The position numbers were made by a program, and so were the translations under genes. This document shows, piece after piece, positions 11,952-19,923 of a DNA stretch of 64,000 nt. A model generated the notes under the pieces. It was not told the DNA's origin. It worked only from the letters and a program-made list of their open reading frames with translations, and ran no database searches. Each line of letters begins with the position of its first letter. The first letter of the stretch is position 1. Source of the stretch: Solwaraspora sp. WMMD406 (GTDB lineage: Bacteria > Actinomycetota > Actinomycetes > Mycobacteriales > Micromonosporaceae); assembly GCF_029626025.1 (NCBI RefSeq), contig NZ_JARUBF010000001.1, positions 3,658,001 to 3,722,000 on the forward strand. Direction: 5' to 3'.

Positions 11952-12022
11952 AGTCTAGTCGGGGCGGACCACCCGGCCGGACGCGCGCCGCAGGGGTGGG
12001 ACGCCCGGCCCGTCGGTAGTCT
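11952..12022. promoter_or_regulatory. divergent pair of leaderless promoters
   Basis: On the minus strand TAGACT (plus positions 11952-11957) lies 7 bases before the protease ATG; on the plus strand TAGTCT (12017-12022) lies 6 bases before the thioredoxin-like ATG. Neither gene has a Shine-Dalgarno, so both mRNAs probably begin at or next to the start codon. Confidence 0.5.
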
Positions 12023-12028
12023 GACGGC

Positions 12029-12574
12029 ATGGCTGTCACCTCGCAGATGGTTCCCCTTGGTACGCCCGCGCCCGACTTCGCGTTGCCGGACACCGGTGGA
12101 GTCGTGGTCCGCCGCGACGACTTCGCCGAAGCGCCCGCGCTGCTGGTCGCCTTCGTGTGCAACCACTGCCCGTACGTCCAGCACGTCGAGGCGGCGTTCG
12201 GCAAGCTCCTCACGGAATATCCGGCGTTGGCGGTGGTGGGCGTCTGCACCAACGACGCCGAGGCCTACCCCGACGATGCGCCGGAGCGGCTGGCCGCCCA
12301 GGCGGACCGGGCGGGCTGGACGTTCCCGTACCTGGTCGACGCGAGCCAGCAGGTCGGCCGGGCGTACCAGGCGGCCTGCACCCCGGACTTCTTCCTCTAC
12401 GGCGCCGACCGCACCCTCGTTTACCGGGGCGCGTTCGACGGCTCCACGCCCGGCAACGGCAAACCGGTCACGGGTGCGGCGTTGCGGGCCGCGATCGAGC
12501 TCGCCCTCGCCGGCGAGGCGGTGCCCGAACCGCACCAGCCCAGCATGGGATGCTCGATCAAGTGGCGGGACTGA
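12029..12574 (+). CDS. thioredoxin-like (AhpC/TSA-Redoxin) protein with CNHCPY motif
   Basis: A 181-residue soluble protein with a thioredoxin fold: APDFALPDTGGVVV, then the redox-type motif FVCNHCPYVQH (residues ~44-54; CxxC), VGVCTNDAEAYPDD, and the cis-Pro region AACTPDFFLY. This is the thioredoxin-family subgroup in which CNHCPY replaces the CGPC active site; it is generally annotated as a peroxiredoxin-like or alkyl hydroperoxide reductase-like protein. Reaction partners are not known. Initiation appears leaderless (see the promoter entry). Confidence 0.86.
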   Translation: MAVTSQMVPLGTPAPDFALPDTGGVVVRRDDFAEAPALLVAFVCNHCPYVQHVEAAFGKLLTEYPALAVVGVCTNDAEAYPDDAPERLAAQADRAGWTFPYLVDASQQVGRAYQAACTPDFFLYGADRTLVYRGAFDGSTPGNGKPVTGAALRAAIELALAGEAVPEPHQPSMGCSIKWRD

Positions 12575-12663
12575 GCGAGGTGGCCGGGCCGCGGTAGCCC
12601 CCCGAGCGCAGCCGCGGCAGCCCGCCGGGTAAACCGGATCCGACGGTGGCGCGTCCACCTGCC

Positions 12664-13407
12664 ATGACTCGTCTGCGCGTACCGCTGATCGTCTGTCTCG
12701 CGGCCCTGCTCGTGGCGACCGGCTGCACATCCTCCGGCGGCGACGGTGCCGGCTCGCAGGGATCCGTCCCCGTCGTCACCGCCACCCAGCCGGCCGGCCC
12801 AGGGCTCCAGAACGGCCCTGACCGTGGCGGTCCGCCGGATCCCACCGGCGGCTCCGGCGCGGGTCCGGCAGTCACCCTGGCCGACGGCCGCTACGTGGTG
12901 CGGTACGGCTGGGCGGTGCCACGGCATCCGGCCGAAGTGCGTCACGACGTCCGGCCGCCGGTCGCGCACCGACCGCAACCGCCGCTGCCCTACCTGGCGG
13001 AGATCCACGCGGCGGACCATCCGGTCGCCGACCCGCCGTACAGCCGCATCTCGTTCTACTTCCGTGCCGGCTTCCCGTCGTACGAGGTGAGCTACGTGCC
13101 ACGGGTGGTCTTCGCCGGCAGCGGTGACGATGTGCCGCTGCCCGGCAACTGCTATCTGCGGATCCGGTTCGTCAGCGCCCAGGCCCACGACGAACAGGGC
13201 CAGGTGACGGTCCGCCGGTCACCCACGCCGTACCTCGGTTGGTCCACCCTGCGCGGGTACGGCTTTGCCGGCGACTTCGAAGGCCAGGTCACCTACGGTC
13301 TCGGGATCCAGGTGGCCGGGGACGGCGACCAGGTGCTGCCGATCCGCGTCGGCGAGCTGACCCGCGACGGGTTTCACATCGTCGCGATCGACGTCCAGCG
13401 GGAGTGA
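12664..13407 (+). CDS. lipoprotein with AMIN-like domain
   Basis: A 247-residue lipoprotein: signal peptide with lipobox VATGC (Cys at residue ~22), a Gly/Pro/Ser-rich spacer (to about 75), then a ~170-residue beta-rich domain with SRISFYFRAGFPSYEVSYV, LRIRFVSAQAHD and FEGQVTYGLGIQV, matching the AMIN-like domain found in actinobacterial lipoproteins. It is expected to sit on the outer face of the membrane; no catalytic motif is visible. An in-frame GTG at 12646 is a possible alternative start, but ATG 12664 opens directly into the signal peptide. Confidence 0.75.
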   Translation: MTRLRVPLIVCLAALLVATGCTSSGGDGAGSQGSVPVVTATQPAGPGLQNGPDRGGPPDPTGGSGAGPAVTLADGRYVVRYGWAVPRHPAEVRHDVRPPVAHRPQPPLPYLAEIHAADHPVADPPYSRISFYFRAGFPSYEVSYVPRVVFAGSGDDVPLPGNCYLRIRFVSAQAHDEQGQVTVRRSPTPYLGWSTLRGYGFAGDFEGQVTYGLGIQVAGDGDQVLPIRVGELTRDGFHIVAIDVQRE

Positions 13408-13452
13408 CCATCCGCCCGCGAGGCGCGATGATGTCAACCGGAGGTGGACGCC

Positions 13453-14457
13453 GTGTTCGACGTCGTGGTGGTCGGTACGGGCATCATCGGACTCACCAGC
13501 GCCACCCGGATACGACAACAAGGGCTTCGGGTGTTGCTGGTCGGTGCCGACCCACCGGAGCGGACGGTCTCCGCGATCGCCGCGGCGGTCTGGTATCCCA
13601 CCCGTACCGAGGGCACGACCGCCGTGCTGGACTGGGCCAGGCGCACCTTCGACGAGTTCGCCGAGCAGGCCCGCCAGGCGGTGCCGGGCGTCGTCATGCG
13701 GCCCACCCGGATGCTGCTGCGCTCCACCGTCGACGTCCCACCCTGGTGGGGTGCGGCCGTACCTGACCTGCGGTACTACCCGATCGCCGAGCCGGGATCG
13801 GCCGGCTCGGGGCCTGCCGACGGTGGACCTGCTGGTCGGCCGGACGCGGTGGTCGCCGAGTGGCGGTGCACGATGCCGACGGTGGAGATGCGTCCCTATC
13901 TGAGATGGTTGGCGGAGCGGTTCCGGGCCGCCGGGGGAGTGACGTCACGCCGTGGCCTGGCCACGCTGGCGCAGGCGGCCGAGACGGCACCGGTGGTGGT
14001 CAACGCGACCGGGCTGGCGGCCGGCCGGCTCGCCGACGACCCGGCCGTGCATCCGGTACGCGGCCAGGTGGTGCTGATGGCCAATCCGGGGATCGTCACC
14101 TCGGTGCGCGACGAGCGGCATCCGGACGGCCCGACGTACGTGCACCCGCGCGGTCGGGACGTCGTCCTCGGCGGAACCTTCGAGCCGTACGCCGATTCGC
14201 TGCTCCCGGACCCGGCGGTGGCCCGGGCGATCGTCGCCCGCTGCACGGCGATGGTGCCCGAACTCGCCGGGGCGCGGGTGCTCGACCACCTCGTCGGGCT
14301 GCGTCCGGCCCGGCACGGCGGTGTCCGGTTGGCGGTCGATCCCGCCCCGCCGAGGGGTGTGGCGCGTCTGATCCACTGCTACGGCCACGGCGGTGCCGGG
14401 ATGACGCTCAGCTGGGGATGTGCCGACGAGGTCGCCGCCCTGGCCACCGCGTGCTGA
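13453..14457 (+). CDS. D-amino-acid oxidase-like FAD-dependent oxidoreductase
   Basis: A 334-residue flavoprotein. The N-terminal FDVVVVGTGIIGLTSATRI is the GxGxxG FAD-binding Rossmann motif; AAVWYPTR follows, and MRPYLRWLAERF, VNATGLAAGRLADDPAVHPVRGQ and the C-terminal HCYGHGGAGMTLSWGCA are characteristic of the DAAO family. Oxidative deamination of D-amino acids to keto acids and H2O2 is expected. GTG at 13453 has GGAGG 8 bases upstream and is preferred over GTG 13444, which touches the ribosome site. The segment at residues ~120-140 (GSAGSGPADGGPAGRP) is a low-complexity insert not typical of the family. Confidence 0.88.
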   Translation: MFDVVVVGTGIIGLTSATRIRQQGLRVLLVGADPPERTVSAIAAAVWYPTRTEGTTAVLDWARRTFDEFAEQARQAVPGVVMRPTRMLLRSTVDVPPWWGAAVPDLRYYPIAEPGSAGSGPADGGPAGRPDAVVAEWRCTMPTVEMRPYLRWLAERFRAAGGVTSRRGLATLAQAAETAPVVVNATGLAAGRLADDPAVHPVRGQVVLMANPGIVTSVRDERHPDGPTYVHPRGRDVVLGGTFEPYADSLLPDPAVARAIVARCTAMVPELAGARVLDHLVGLRPARHGGVRLAVDPAPPRGVARLIHCYGHGGAGMTLSWGCADEVAALATAC

Positions 14458-14532
14458 GGAGACGGCCGACGCGGTCACGGTGCGACCCGTGCCGGTGGGC
14501 GGCCGCCGGTTCACGGTGGCCGCGCACCGGCG

Positions 14533-14808
14533 TCACGGCGGCGTTCCCCGGACGATCGCCACCGCGATCCGGCAGAATTCGGTCATGTCGGGTTGAAAGG
14601 CTGCGGCGATGTCCGGGTGCAGGCCGGAGCGGGTCTCGTCGAGCAGTCGTCGACACACCTGCTCCACCGGTTCACCGGCGTAGTCCTGCCGGATCCGGGC
14701 GGTCGCTGCCTGCATCGCGGAGGTGAGTTGTTCCTCCAACGGATCGTGCAGATGACGGGTCGCCGCAGGAAGACTGGCAGGGTCGAGTGTGACGTTCGGC
14801 TCGGACAT
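14533..14808 (-). CDS. small helical protein (three-helix-bundle type)
   Basis: A 91-residue acidic protein, mostly alpha-helical by composition (DPLEEQLTSAMQAATARIRQ, PVEQVCRRLLDETRSGLHPD). GGAGG 7 bases before ATG 14808 makes the start secure. It resembles the small actinobacterial proteins annotated as three-helix-bundle dimerisation domains (Leu-His-Asp start and G-L-H-P-D in the last third). Function is unknown. It lies 79 bp downstream of, and in the same direction as, the RusA-like gene. Confidence 0.65.
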   Translation of the reverse strand: MSEPNVTLDPASLPAATRHLHDPLEEQLTSAMQAATARIRQDYAGEPVEQVCRRLLDETRSGLHPDIAAAFQPDMTEFCRIAVAIVRGTPP

Positions 14809-14887
14809 CGGAGTTCCTCCCACGCCCGCAACGTACCCGGCGAGGGGCGACCGGCAAACGTGATCGGCGCGGCGCGGATCCGGGCCG

Positions 14888-15310
14888 TCAATCCAGAACC
14901 GCCACCTTGACCAGGTACGACGGCTCGTCCGCAGGCTCCTCGCGGTAGGAGATCTGGCGGATCTGCCGGTCGTCGACGAACAGCGCCACGTCGACCAGAA
15001 CGCCGAGATGGGCCACGGCGCCACGAGGCACCCGATGCTTGTCCTGCAGGACGTCGCCGATCCCGCCGAGGAAGTTGGTGGCGTCGCCGGACGGAAGCCG
15101 TGGCGGGCGGCGGACCACCACCTCCAGGGCCACCGGATCGGTACGCGGGGTCCAGCCGCTGTGTTGAGCGGCGGTGCAGGCCGCGCTGAGCAGGGTCCGG
15201 ACCCGGGCCGCCTGCCGGTTGCCGGCGGAGAAGATCGACAGCGCCTCGCTCTTGAGCGGCGGCAGACCGGGAACCTCGAATGCCAACGCGAGCGCCGGTT
15301 GGTCACTCAC
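14888..15310 (-). CDS. RusA-like Holliday-junction resolvase fold protein (tentative)
   Basis: A 140-residue protein with a secure GTG start (AGGAGG 8 bases upstream). The segment GDATNFLGGIGDVLQDKHR followed ~20 residues later by VALFVDDRQIRQISY has the D..N...D.L and DD.QI spacing of the RusA endodeoxyribonuclease family, where these Asp residues bind catalytic Mg2+. RusA genes are usually phage-derived, but no phage genes are seen nearby, so this may be a domesticated copy. The assignment rests on the acidic-residue pattern only. Confidence 0.5.
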   Translation of the reverse strand: MSDQPALALAFEVPGLPPLKSEALSIFSAGNRQAARVRTLLSAACTAAQHSGWTPRTDPVALEVVVRRPPRLPSGDATNFLGGIGDVLQDKHRVPRGAVAHLGVLVDVALFVDDRQIRQISYREEPADEPSYLVKVAVLD

Positions 15311-15333
15311 CGCGGCACCTCCTCGCTATTGAA

Positions 15334-15413
15334 CTGTGCTGCCCGTACCGGGCAGGGATGAGCTGTGCTGCCCGTACCGGGCAGGGATGAGCTGTGCTGC
15401 CCGTACCAGGCAG
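15334..15413. repeat. three tandem 29-bp repeats, each with a palindrome
   Basis: A 29-bp unit repeats at 15334, 15363 and 15392. Each holds the inverted repeat CTGCCCG-TAC-CGGGCAG (15339-15355, 15368-15384, 15397-15413; the third has one mismatch). The array lies in the 427-bp gap between a minus-strand gene and the divergent SARP-type regulator, where operators would be expected. Confidence 0.8.
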
Positions 15414-15737
15414 TGAACGACCGTGCCGTGCCGCCAGTGGCGGCGGCGCCGGAGACAAGCGCGTGTCGGCGTCGACGGCGACCGAGCCGTAACGAAAACT
15501 ACCGACTCCGTTAACACCCCGCCCAGGGTCCGTTCGTTCACAGTTCCGGATCCAGGGTTGTGAGCACTGAGGATCGACTCAGCCGCGACGAGACCCCGGT
15601 GGACACTCCGGCGTCGGGTCGAACGATCGGGTGCCGCCCGGCCGCCGGCGAGCTACCGTACCTGCGTCAGAAGATCTTCGAAGCGTGGCTGGCGACGCTG
15701 ACCGCGTCGCCGCCGACAACGCGGGAGACGACACCCG
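15414..15737. other. regulatory gap before SARP gene
   Basis: The stretch between the palindrome array and the SARP start is less GC-rich around 15488-15515 (CGTAACGAAAACTACCGACTCCGTTAACACC), a plausible promoter area. A GTG-started frame from 15560 overlaps the SARP gene out of frame and is not supported. Nothing else recognisable. Confidence 0.4.
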
Positions 15738-18700
15738 GTGGACATTTGGTTCGGCCTGCTCGGGCCGATGGAGGTACGGCGCGACGGCACCACACTGACG
15801 ATCGTGTCGCGCCGGCAACGCCATCTGCTGGCGGCGCTCCTGCTGGAACCGAACACCGTCGTGCCGCTGGACCGGTTGATGCAGGCGACCTGGGACGACG
15901 CCCCACCGTTGACCGCGCGGACCCAGGTCCACCACTGTGTCTCCGTGTTACGTCGGGCGTTGGGGCCCGAGGAGCGAATCGTCACCCATCCGACCGGATA
16001 CCTGTTACGGGCCGACCCGCACGAGGTCGACGCGGCGTCGTTCGACCTGGCCGTCCAGCAGTCCCGGGAACACGCCGACCGTGGCCGGTCGGTGGAGGCT
16101 GCTGCGACGCTGCGACAAGGCTTGTCGTATTGGCGGGGCCGGGCGCTGGCTGGCATGGACAACCCGATGCTCGCCGCTGGTGCTCGGGTCCTCGATGAGC
16201 GTCGGATCCTGGCCCGTGAGCGACTCGTGGAGCTCGAACTCGCGCTCGGCCGACATCGGGAGATCGTGCCCGAGCTGCGGTCCTGGCTGCACGAGTCGCC
16301 GTTGCGACAACGGCTCGCCGGGCTGTTGATGACCGTGCTGCACCACTGCGGCCAGCAGGAGGAGGCGCTGATGGTGTACCACGATCTGCGCGCGCTGCTG
16401 GTGGAGCGGCACGGCCTCGAACCCGGGCCCGAGCTGCAGGCGATCCAACGGGCGATCCTCGTCTCCGATCAACCGCTCGCCGGTGGCGTGGGCACCGGTA
16501 CCGACCAGCCGGTCGCCGGTGGACCGGTACTGGATCACACCGGTCCGGAGCCGGTCGGTGCCGACCATGCCGATCCGGACCGCCGGGACCGGCTCTGCCA
16601 GTTGCCGCCAGCGCCCTCCGACGTCACCGGTCGACGTGACCTGGTCGCCACGATCGCCTCGGCGCTCACCGGTCCCCGCGACGGTCTGCCGATCGTGGTG
16701 CTCTCCGGAACTCCCGGGGTCGGTAAGTCGACCCTCGCCCTGTACGCCGCGCACCAGGTCAGGAGTCGGTTTCCCGACGGCCAGATATACCTGGAACTGG
16801 GCAGCGACTGCCCGGACGCCGTCGGGCCGTCGGCGCTGCTCGGCCGGTGTCTGCGGGCACTCGGCGTACCGGACTCCGCGCAGCCGCACAGCGTGGCCGA
16901 GCGGTCGGCCCTGTATCGGGACCGGCTGGCCGACCGGCAGGTGCTGGTGGTGCTGGACGACGCCGTACGGGCGGCTGACGTCATTCCGCTGCTGCCGGGA
17001 GCCCGTGACTGTGCCGTCCTGGTGACCAGCCGTCATCGGATGCCGGAACTGGCCGGGGCGACCCATCTCGCCGTCTCCACGTTCGCCCCCCAGGAAGCGG
17101 TGACACTGCTCCGCCGACTCGCGGGGGCCGGCCGGATCGACGCCGAACCGGAGACCGCCGCCGAAATCGTCCAACTCTGCGGCCACCTGCCGCTGGCCGT
17201 CCGGGTGGCCGGTGCCCGGCTCGCCGTCCGCCCCGGCTGGCGGCTCGCCCAGCTGGCCCGACGGCTACGTGACGAACTGGCGCGCCTCGACGAGCTGTCG
17301 ACCGGGGAGCTGCAGGTCCGGGCCAGCTTCGCGGTGGCCTACCGGGAGTTGCCGCAGCCGGCCCGCCGGTTGCTGCGCCGGCTGAGCCTGCTGCGCGTCG
17401 TCGACCTGCCGGTGCTCGCCGCCGCCGCCGTGCTGGATTGCCCGATCCGCCCGGCGGAGGCCCTACTGGAACGCCTGGTGGACGCGTCGTTGATGGACGC
17501 GGCCGAAGACCGGTCCGGACAGTTGCGGTATCGGATGCACGACCTGATCCGCCTGTACGGGCGGGAGCGGGCCATGGCGGAGGAGAGCCCGGCGCAGCGC
17601 GACGCGGCCGTGGCCCGGGTGGTCGCGGCGTGGCTGGCCCGAGCCGAGGAATGCGACGACCAGCTCGCCACCCGTACCCTCGCGCCGATCCGGACCGATG
17701 CGATGCGATGGCGGCCGACCGGCGACCGGCTGGCGGCGACGGAATCGGCCCGGAGCTGGTTCGAGGCGGAACGGGCCACCGTACCGGTGCTGATCCGGCA
17801 CGCCACGGCGCTGCGGCTGACGTCGTCCGCGTGGCAGCTGGCCGCCGCCTGCCAGGCGTACCACGAACTGAGCGGCGCCTACGACGACGCGCTGGACGTC
17901 CACCAGATGGCGCTCGCCGCCTGCGCGGCGACCGGGGACCGACTGGGTACTGCGGTGATGTTGCGTAACCGGGCCGACCTGTGGATCGCCCGGCCGGGCG
18001 CCGACCGCCAGGACAAACTGCGGGACGCGCGGTCTGCCCTGGAGATCTTCCGTGAACTCGGGGTGGACGCGGGTGCCTGCGACGCGTGGTATCTCTGCGC
18101 CGACGTTCATCGGGCCACCGGGGCACACCGCCGGGCCCGCCAGTGTCTCGACGCGGCGCTGACGGCGGCGACCAGAGCCAACTATCTGCTCGGCGAGTGC
18201 CACGCGGTGGCCCACCTGGCCGTCGTCTGCCGCGAGCAGGGACGTCCGGAGGAAGCGATCACGCTCGCCGAACGCTATCTGGCCCTGGTCGGCCAGGTGC
18301 ACGGGCACCGCGAGCGCAGCGTGGCGCTGAACGTGATCGGACTGGTCTGTCGCGATCTCGGGCAGGTCGACCGGGCCGAGACCGCGATCCGCTCGGCCCT
18401 GGAGATCTCCCGGTTGGCGGGAGACCCGGCGCAGGAGACCTACACGCTGGTACGTCTCGGCCAGCTGCTGGTCCGCCGGGACCCGCCGCAGGCGGCGGTG
18501 GTGCTGCGCGACGGGCTGGCGCGTAGCCGCGCGCAGGGCCTGGGCTTCGGCGAGGCGGTGGCTCTGGCCGGTCTCGGTGAGCTCGCCCTGGTCGAGGGCC
18601 GTACCGCGGACGCGATCGCCGAACTGACCCGGGCGGTCGAGATGTTGCACCAGCTCCGGGCGGCTTTCGTCGCGGCGCAGGCGTCGCGGACGCTCGGCCA

Positions 18701-18851
18701 GGCCTACCACGAGCACGGCGATCCGGCTGGCGCGAGTCGATCCTGGACCGCCGCCCGTGAACTGTTCGACCAGATCGGGAACGAGGACGCCGTCAGGCAA
18801 CTGGACCGCCAGCTCGGCGCGTCGACGGGTGGCGTCGGCGCCGCCGGCTGA
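15738..18851 (+). CDS. AfsR/SARP-type regulator with NB-ARC and TPR domains
   Basis: A 1037-residue transcription regulator. Residues ~1-95 form an OmpR-like winged helix (FGLLGPMEVRRDGTTLTIVS, then LLAALLLEPNTVV), ~100-245 a bacterial transcriptional activation domain (DAASFDLAVQQSREHADRG, ending LVERHGLEPGPELQ), ~295-560 an NB-ARC ATPase with Walker A SGTPGVGKST and Walker B VLVVLDDA, and the rest is TPR-like helical repeats. This is the AfsR layout; such proteins activate antibiotic clusters or adjacent operons. Its targets are unknown; the three palindromes just upstream are candidates for its own control. GTG start with GGGAG about 11 bases upstream is moderately sure. Confidence 0.9.
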   Translation: MDIWFGLLGPMEVRRDGTTLTIVSRRQRHLLAALLLEPNTVVPLDRLMQATWDDAPPLTARTQVHHCVSVLRRALGPEERIVTHPTGYLLRADPHEVDAASFDLAVQQSREHADRGRSVEAAATLRQGLSYWRGRALAGMDNPMLAAGARVLDERRILARERLVELELALGRHREIVPELRSWLHESPLRQRLAGLLMTVLHHCGQQEEALMVYHDLRALLVERHGLEPGPELQAIQRAILVSDQPLAGGVGTGTDQPVAGGPVLDHTGPEPVGADHADPDRRDRLCQLPPAPSDVTGRRDLVATIASALTGPRDGLPIVVLSGTPGVGKSTLALYAAHQVRSRFPDGQIYLELGSDCPDAVGPSALLGRCLRALGVPDSAQPHSVAERSALYRDRLADRQVLVVLDDAVRAADVIPLLPGARDCAVLVTSRHRMPELAGATHLAVSTFAPQEAVTLLRRLAGAGRIDAEPETAAEIVQLCGHLPLAVRVAGARLAVRPGWRLAQLARRLRDELARLDELSTGELQVRASFAVAYRELPQPARRLLRRLSLLRVVDLPVLAAAAVLDCPIRPAEALLERLVDASLMDAAEDRSGQLRYRMHDLIRLYGRERAMAEESPAQRDAAVARVVAAWLARAEECDDQLATRTLAPIRTDAMRWRPTGDRLAATESARSWFEAERATVPVLIRHATALRLTSSAWQLAAACQAYHELSGAYDDALDVHQMALAACAATGDRLGTAVMLRNRADLWIARPGADRQDKLRDARSALEIFRELGVDAGACDAWYLCADVHRATGAHRRARQCLDAALTAATRANYLLGECHAVAHLAVVCREQGRPEEAITLAERYLALVGQVHGHRERSVALNVIGLVCRDLGQVDRAETAIRSALEISRLAGDPAQETYTLVRLGQLLVRRDPPQAAVVLRDGLARSRAQGLGFGEAVALAGLGELALVEGRTADAIAELTRAVEMLHQLRAAFVAAQASRTLGQAYHEHGDPAGASRSWTAARELFDQIGNEDAVRQLDRQLGASTGGVGAAG

Positions 18852-19166
18852 CCGCCCGCCTGCCCGCCTGCCCGCGTCTGCGGGGCGAGGCGGGGCCGGA
18901 CGCCTTTCTCGGCGAATGGTCTGGCAGCTGCGGATCCTGCTGGCCAGACGGCCAGGAGAACCCCCGTCGCCGGCAGCTGGCAGACCGGCTCCACTCGTCG
19001 GCGTCGCGCCTCGTCCGCATCGCCAAGGACCACCGTAGCGGCGCCGGCTCGGGTCCCGGTGTCGTCCCGCTGTCGAGCCGCTACCGAGCGGCGGTCGGTT
19101 TGCGATGGGAACTCCGGGGTAGCGCAGGTACCAGGGAAGACCCGAGCGGAACTCGAGGAGCACAGG
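18852..19166. other. intergenic region with imperfect hairpin
   Basis: 315 bp with no gene. GGTCTGGCAGCTGC (18918-18931) and GCAGCTGGCAGACC (18973-18986) form a 14-bp inverted repeat with one mismatch around a 41-base loop; it could end transcription of the SARP gene or bind a regulator of wrbA. A G/C-rich CCCGCCTG repeat lies just after the SARP stop. Confidence 0.45.
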
Positions 19167-19787
19167 ATGGACGACCGGACCAAGGTATCGGTGATCTACT
19201 ACAGCGCCACCGGAACGACGTACGCGATGGCGCAGGCAGCGGTCGAGGCGGCGGAGAAAGCCGGTGCCGAGGTGCGGTTGCGCAAGGTTCGAGAGCTGGC
19301 GCCGGATGAGGCGATCCGGTCCAACTCCGGATGGCACGCCCACCGACTGGAGACCCAGGACGTGATGGAAGCCGAGATCGACGACCTCGACTGGGCCGAC
19401 GCGGTCGTGTTCGGCACCCCGACCCGGTACGGGGTGATGGCCGCGCAACTCAAGCAGTTCATCGATTCCAGTGGGCCGTTGTGGGCCAAGGGCGCACTTG
19501 TCGACAAGGTGTTCTCGGCGTTCTGCTCGACCGCGACCGCGCACGGCGGGCAGGAGGCGACACTGACCTCGCTGTTCAACGTCTTCTACCACTGGGGCGG
19601 CATCGTGGTCACACCCGGTTACGTCGAGCCGAGTCAATTCGTCGGTGGGAACCCGTACGGCGGGTCGCACACCAGCAACAACGGCGAGATCCCGCCGGAC
19701 GAGGCCGCCCTGACCGCGACGTCGTTGACCGCGCGGCGGGCGACCGAGCTCGCGACCGTCCTCAAGCGGGGCCGCGCGGCGAGCTGA
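19167..19787 (+). CDS. wrbA: NAD(P)H:quinone oxidoreductase, WrbA family
   Basis: A 206-residue flavodoxin-like enzyme. VIYYSATGTTYAMAQAA is the FMN-phosphate loop, FGTPTRYGVMAAQLKQFIDS and the FCSTATAHGGQEATL segment are WrbA signatures. It reduces quinones by two electrons using FMN and NAD(P)H, protecting against semiquinone redox cycling. ATG 19167 has GAGGAG 7 bases upstream. Length and motifs match the family; it faces the PhzE-like gene across a terminator. Confidence 0.9.
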   Translation: MDDRTKVSVIYYSATGTTYAMAQAAVEAAEKAGAEVRLRKVRELAPDEAIRSNSGWHAHRLETQDVMEAEIDDLDWADAVVFGTPTRYGVMAAQLKQFIDSSGPLWAKGALVDKVFSAFCSTATAHGGQEATLTSLFNVFYHWGGIVVTPGYVEPSQFVGGNPYGGSHTSNNGEIPPDEAALTATSLTARRATELATVLKRGRAAS

Positions 19788-19842
19788 CGCCAACCGGACT
19801 GGCCCCGGCGATCTGGTCCGGCGGACGCGGTGCGCAAGGGAA

Positions 19843-19900
19843 AGGGGGACCGGCGGTCCGAACGGGGGCTCTCGACCCGCCCGGGACCGCCGGTCCCCCT
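19843..19900. terminator. 17-bp stem bidirectional terminator
   Basis: AGGGGGACCGGCGGTCC at 19843-19859 pairs exactly with 19884-19900, enclosing 24 bases, between the convergent wrbA and PhzE-like genes. Confidence 0.8.
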
Positions 19901-19923
19901 CCTGCTACCCCGCCGGGCGGCGA

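Noticed and set aside
15334-15413. Tandem repeats considered as a CRISPR array
   Set aside because: The units abut with no unique spacers and contain the same palindrome; no cas genes nearby.
15560-16198. GTG-started plus-strand frame overlapping the SARP gene
   Set aside because: Most of it is out of frame inside the SARP DNA-binding domain; the 60 residues before that show no family.
17463-19793. Long minus-strand frame across SARP end and wrbA
   Set aside because: Spans two real genes and the gap between them; no domain.
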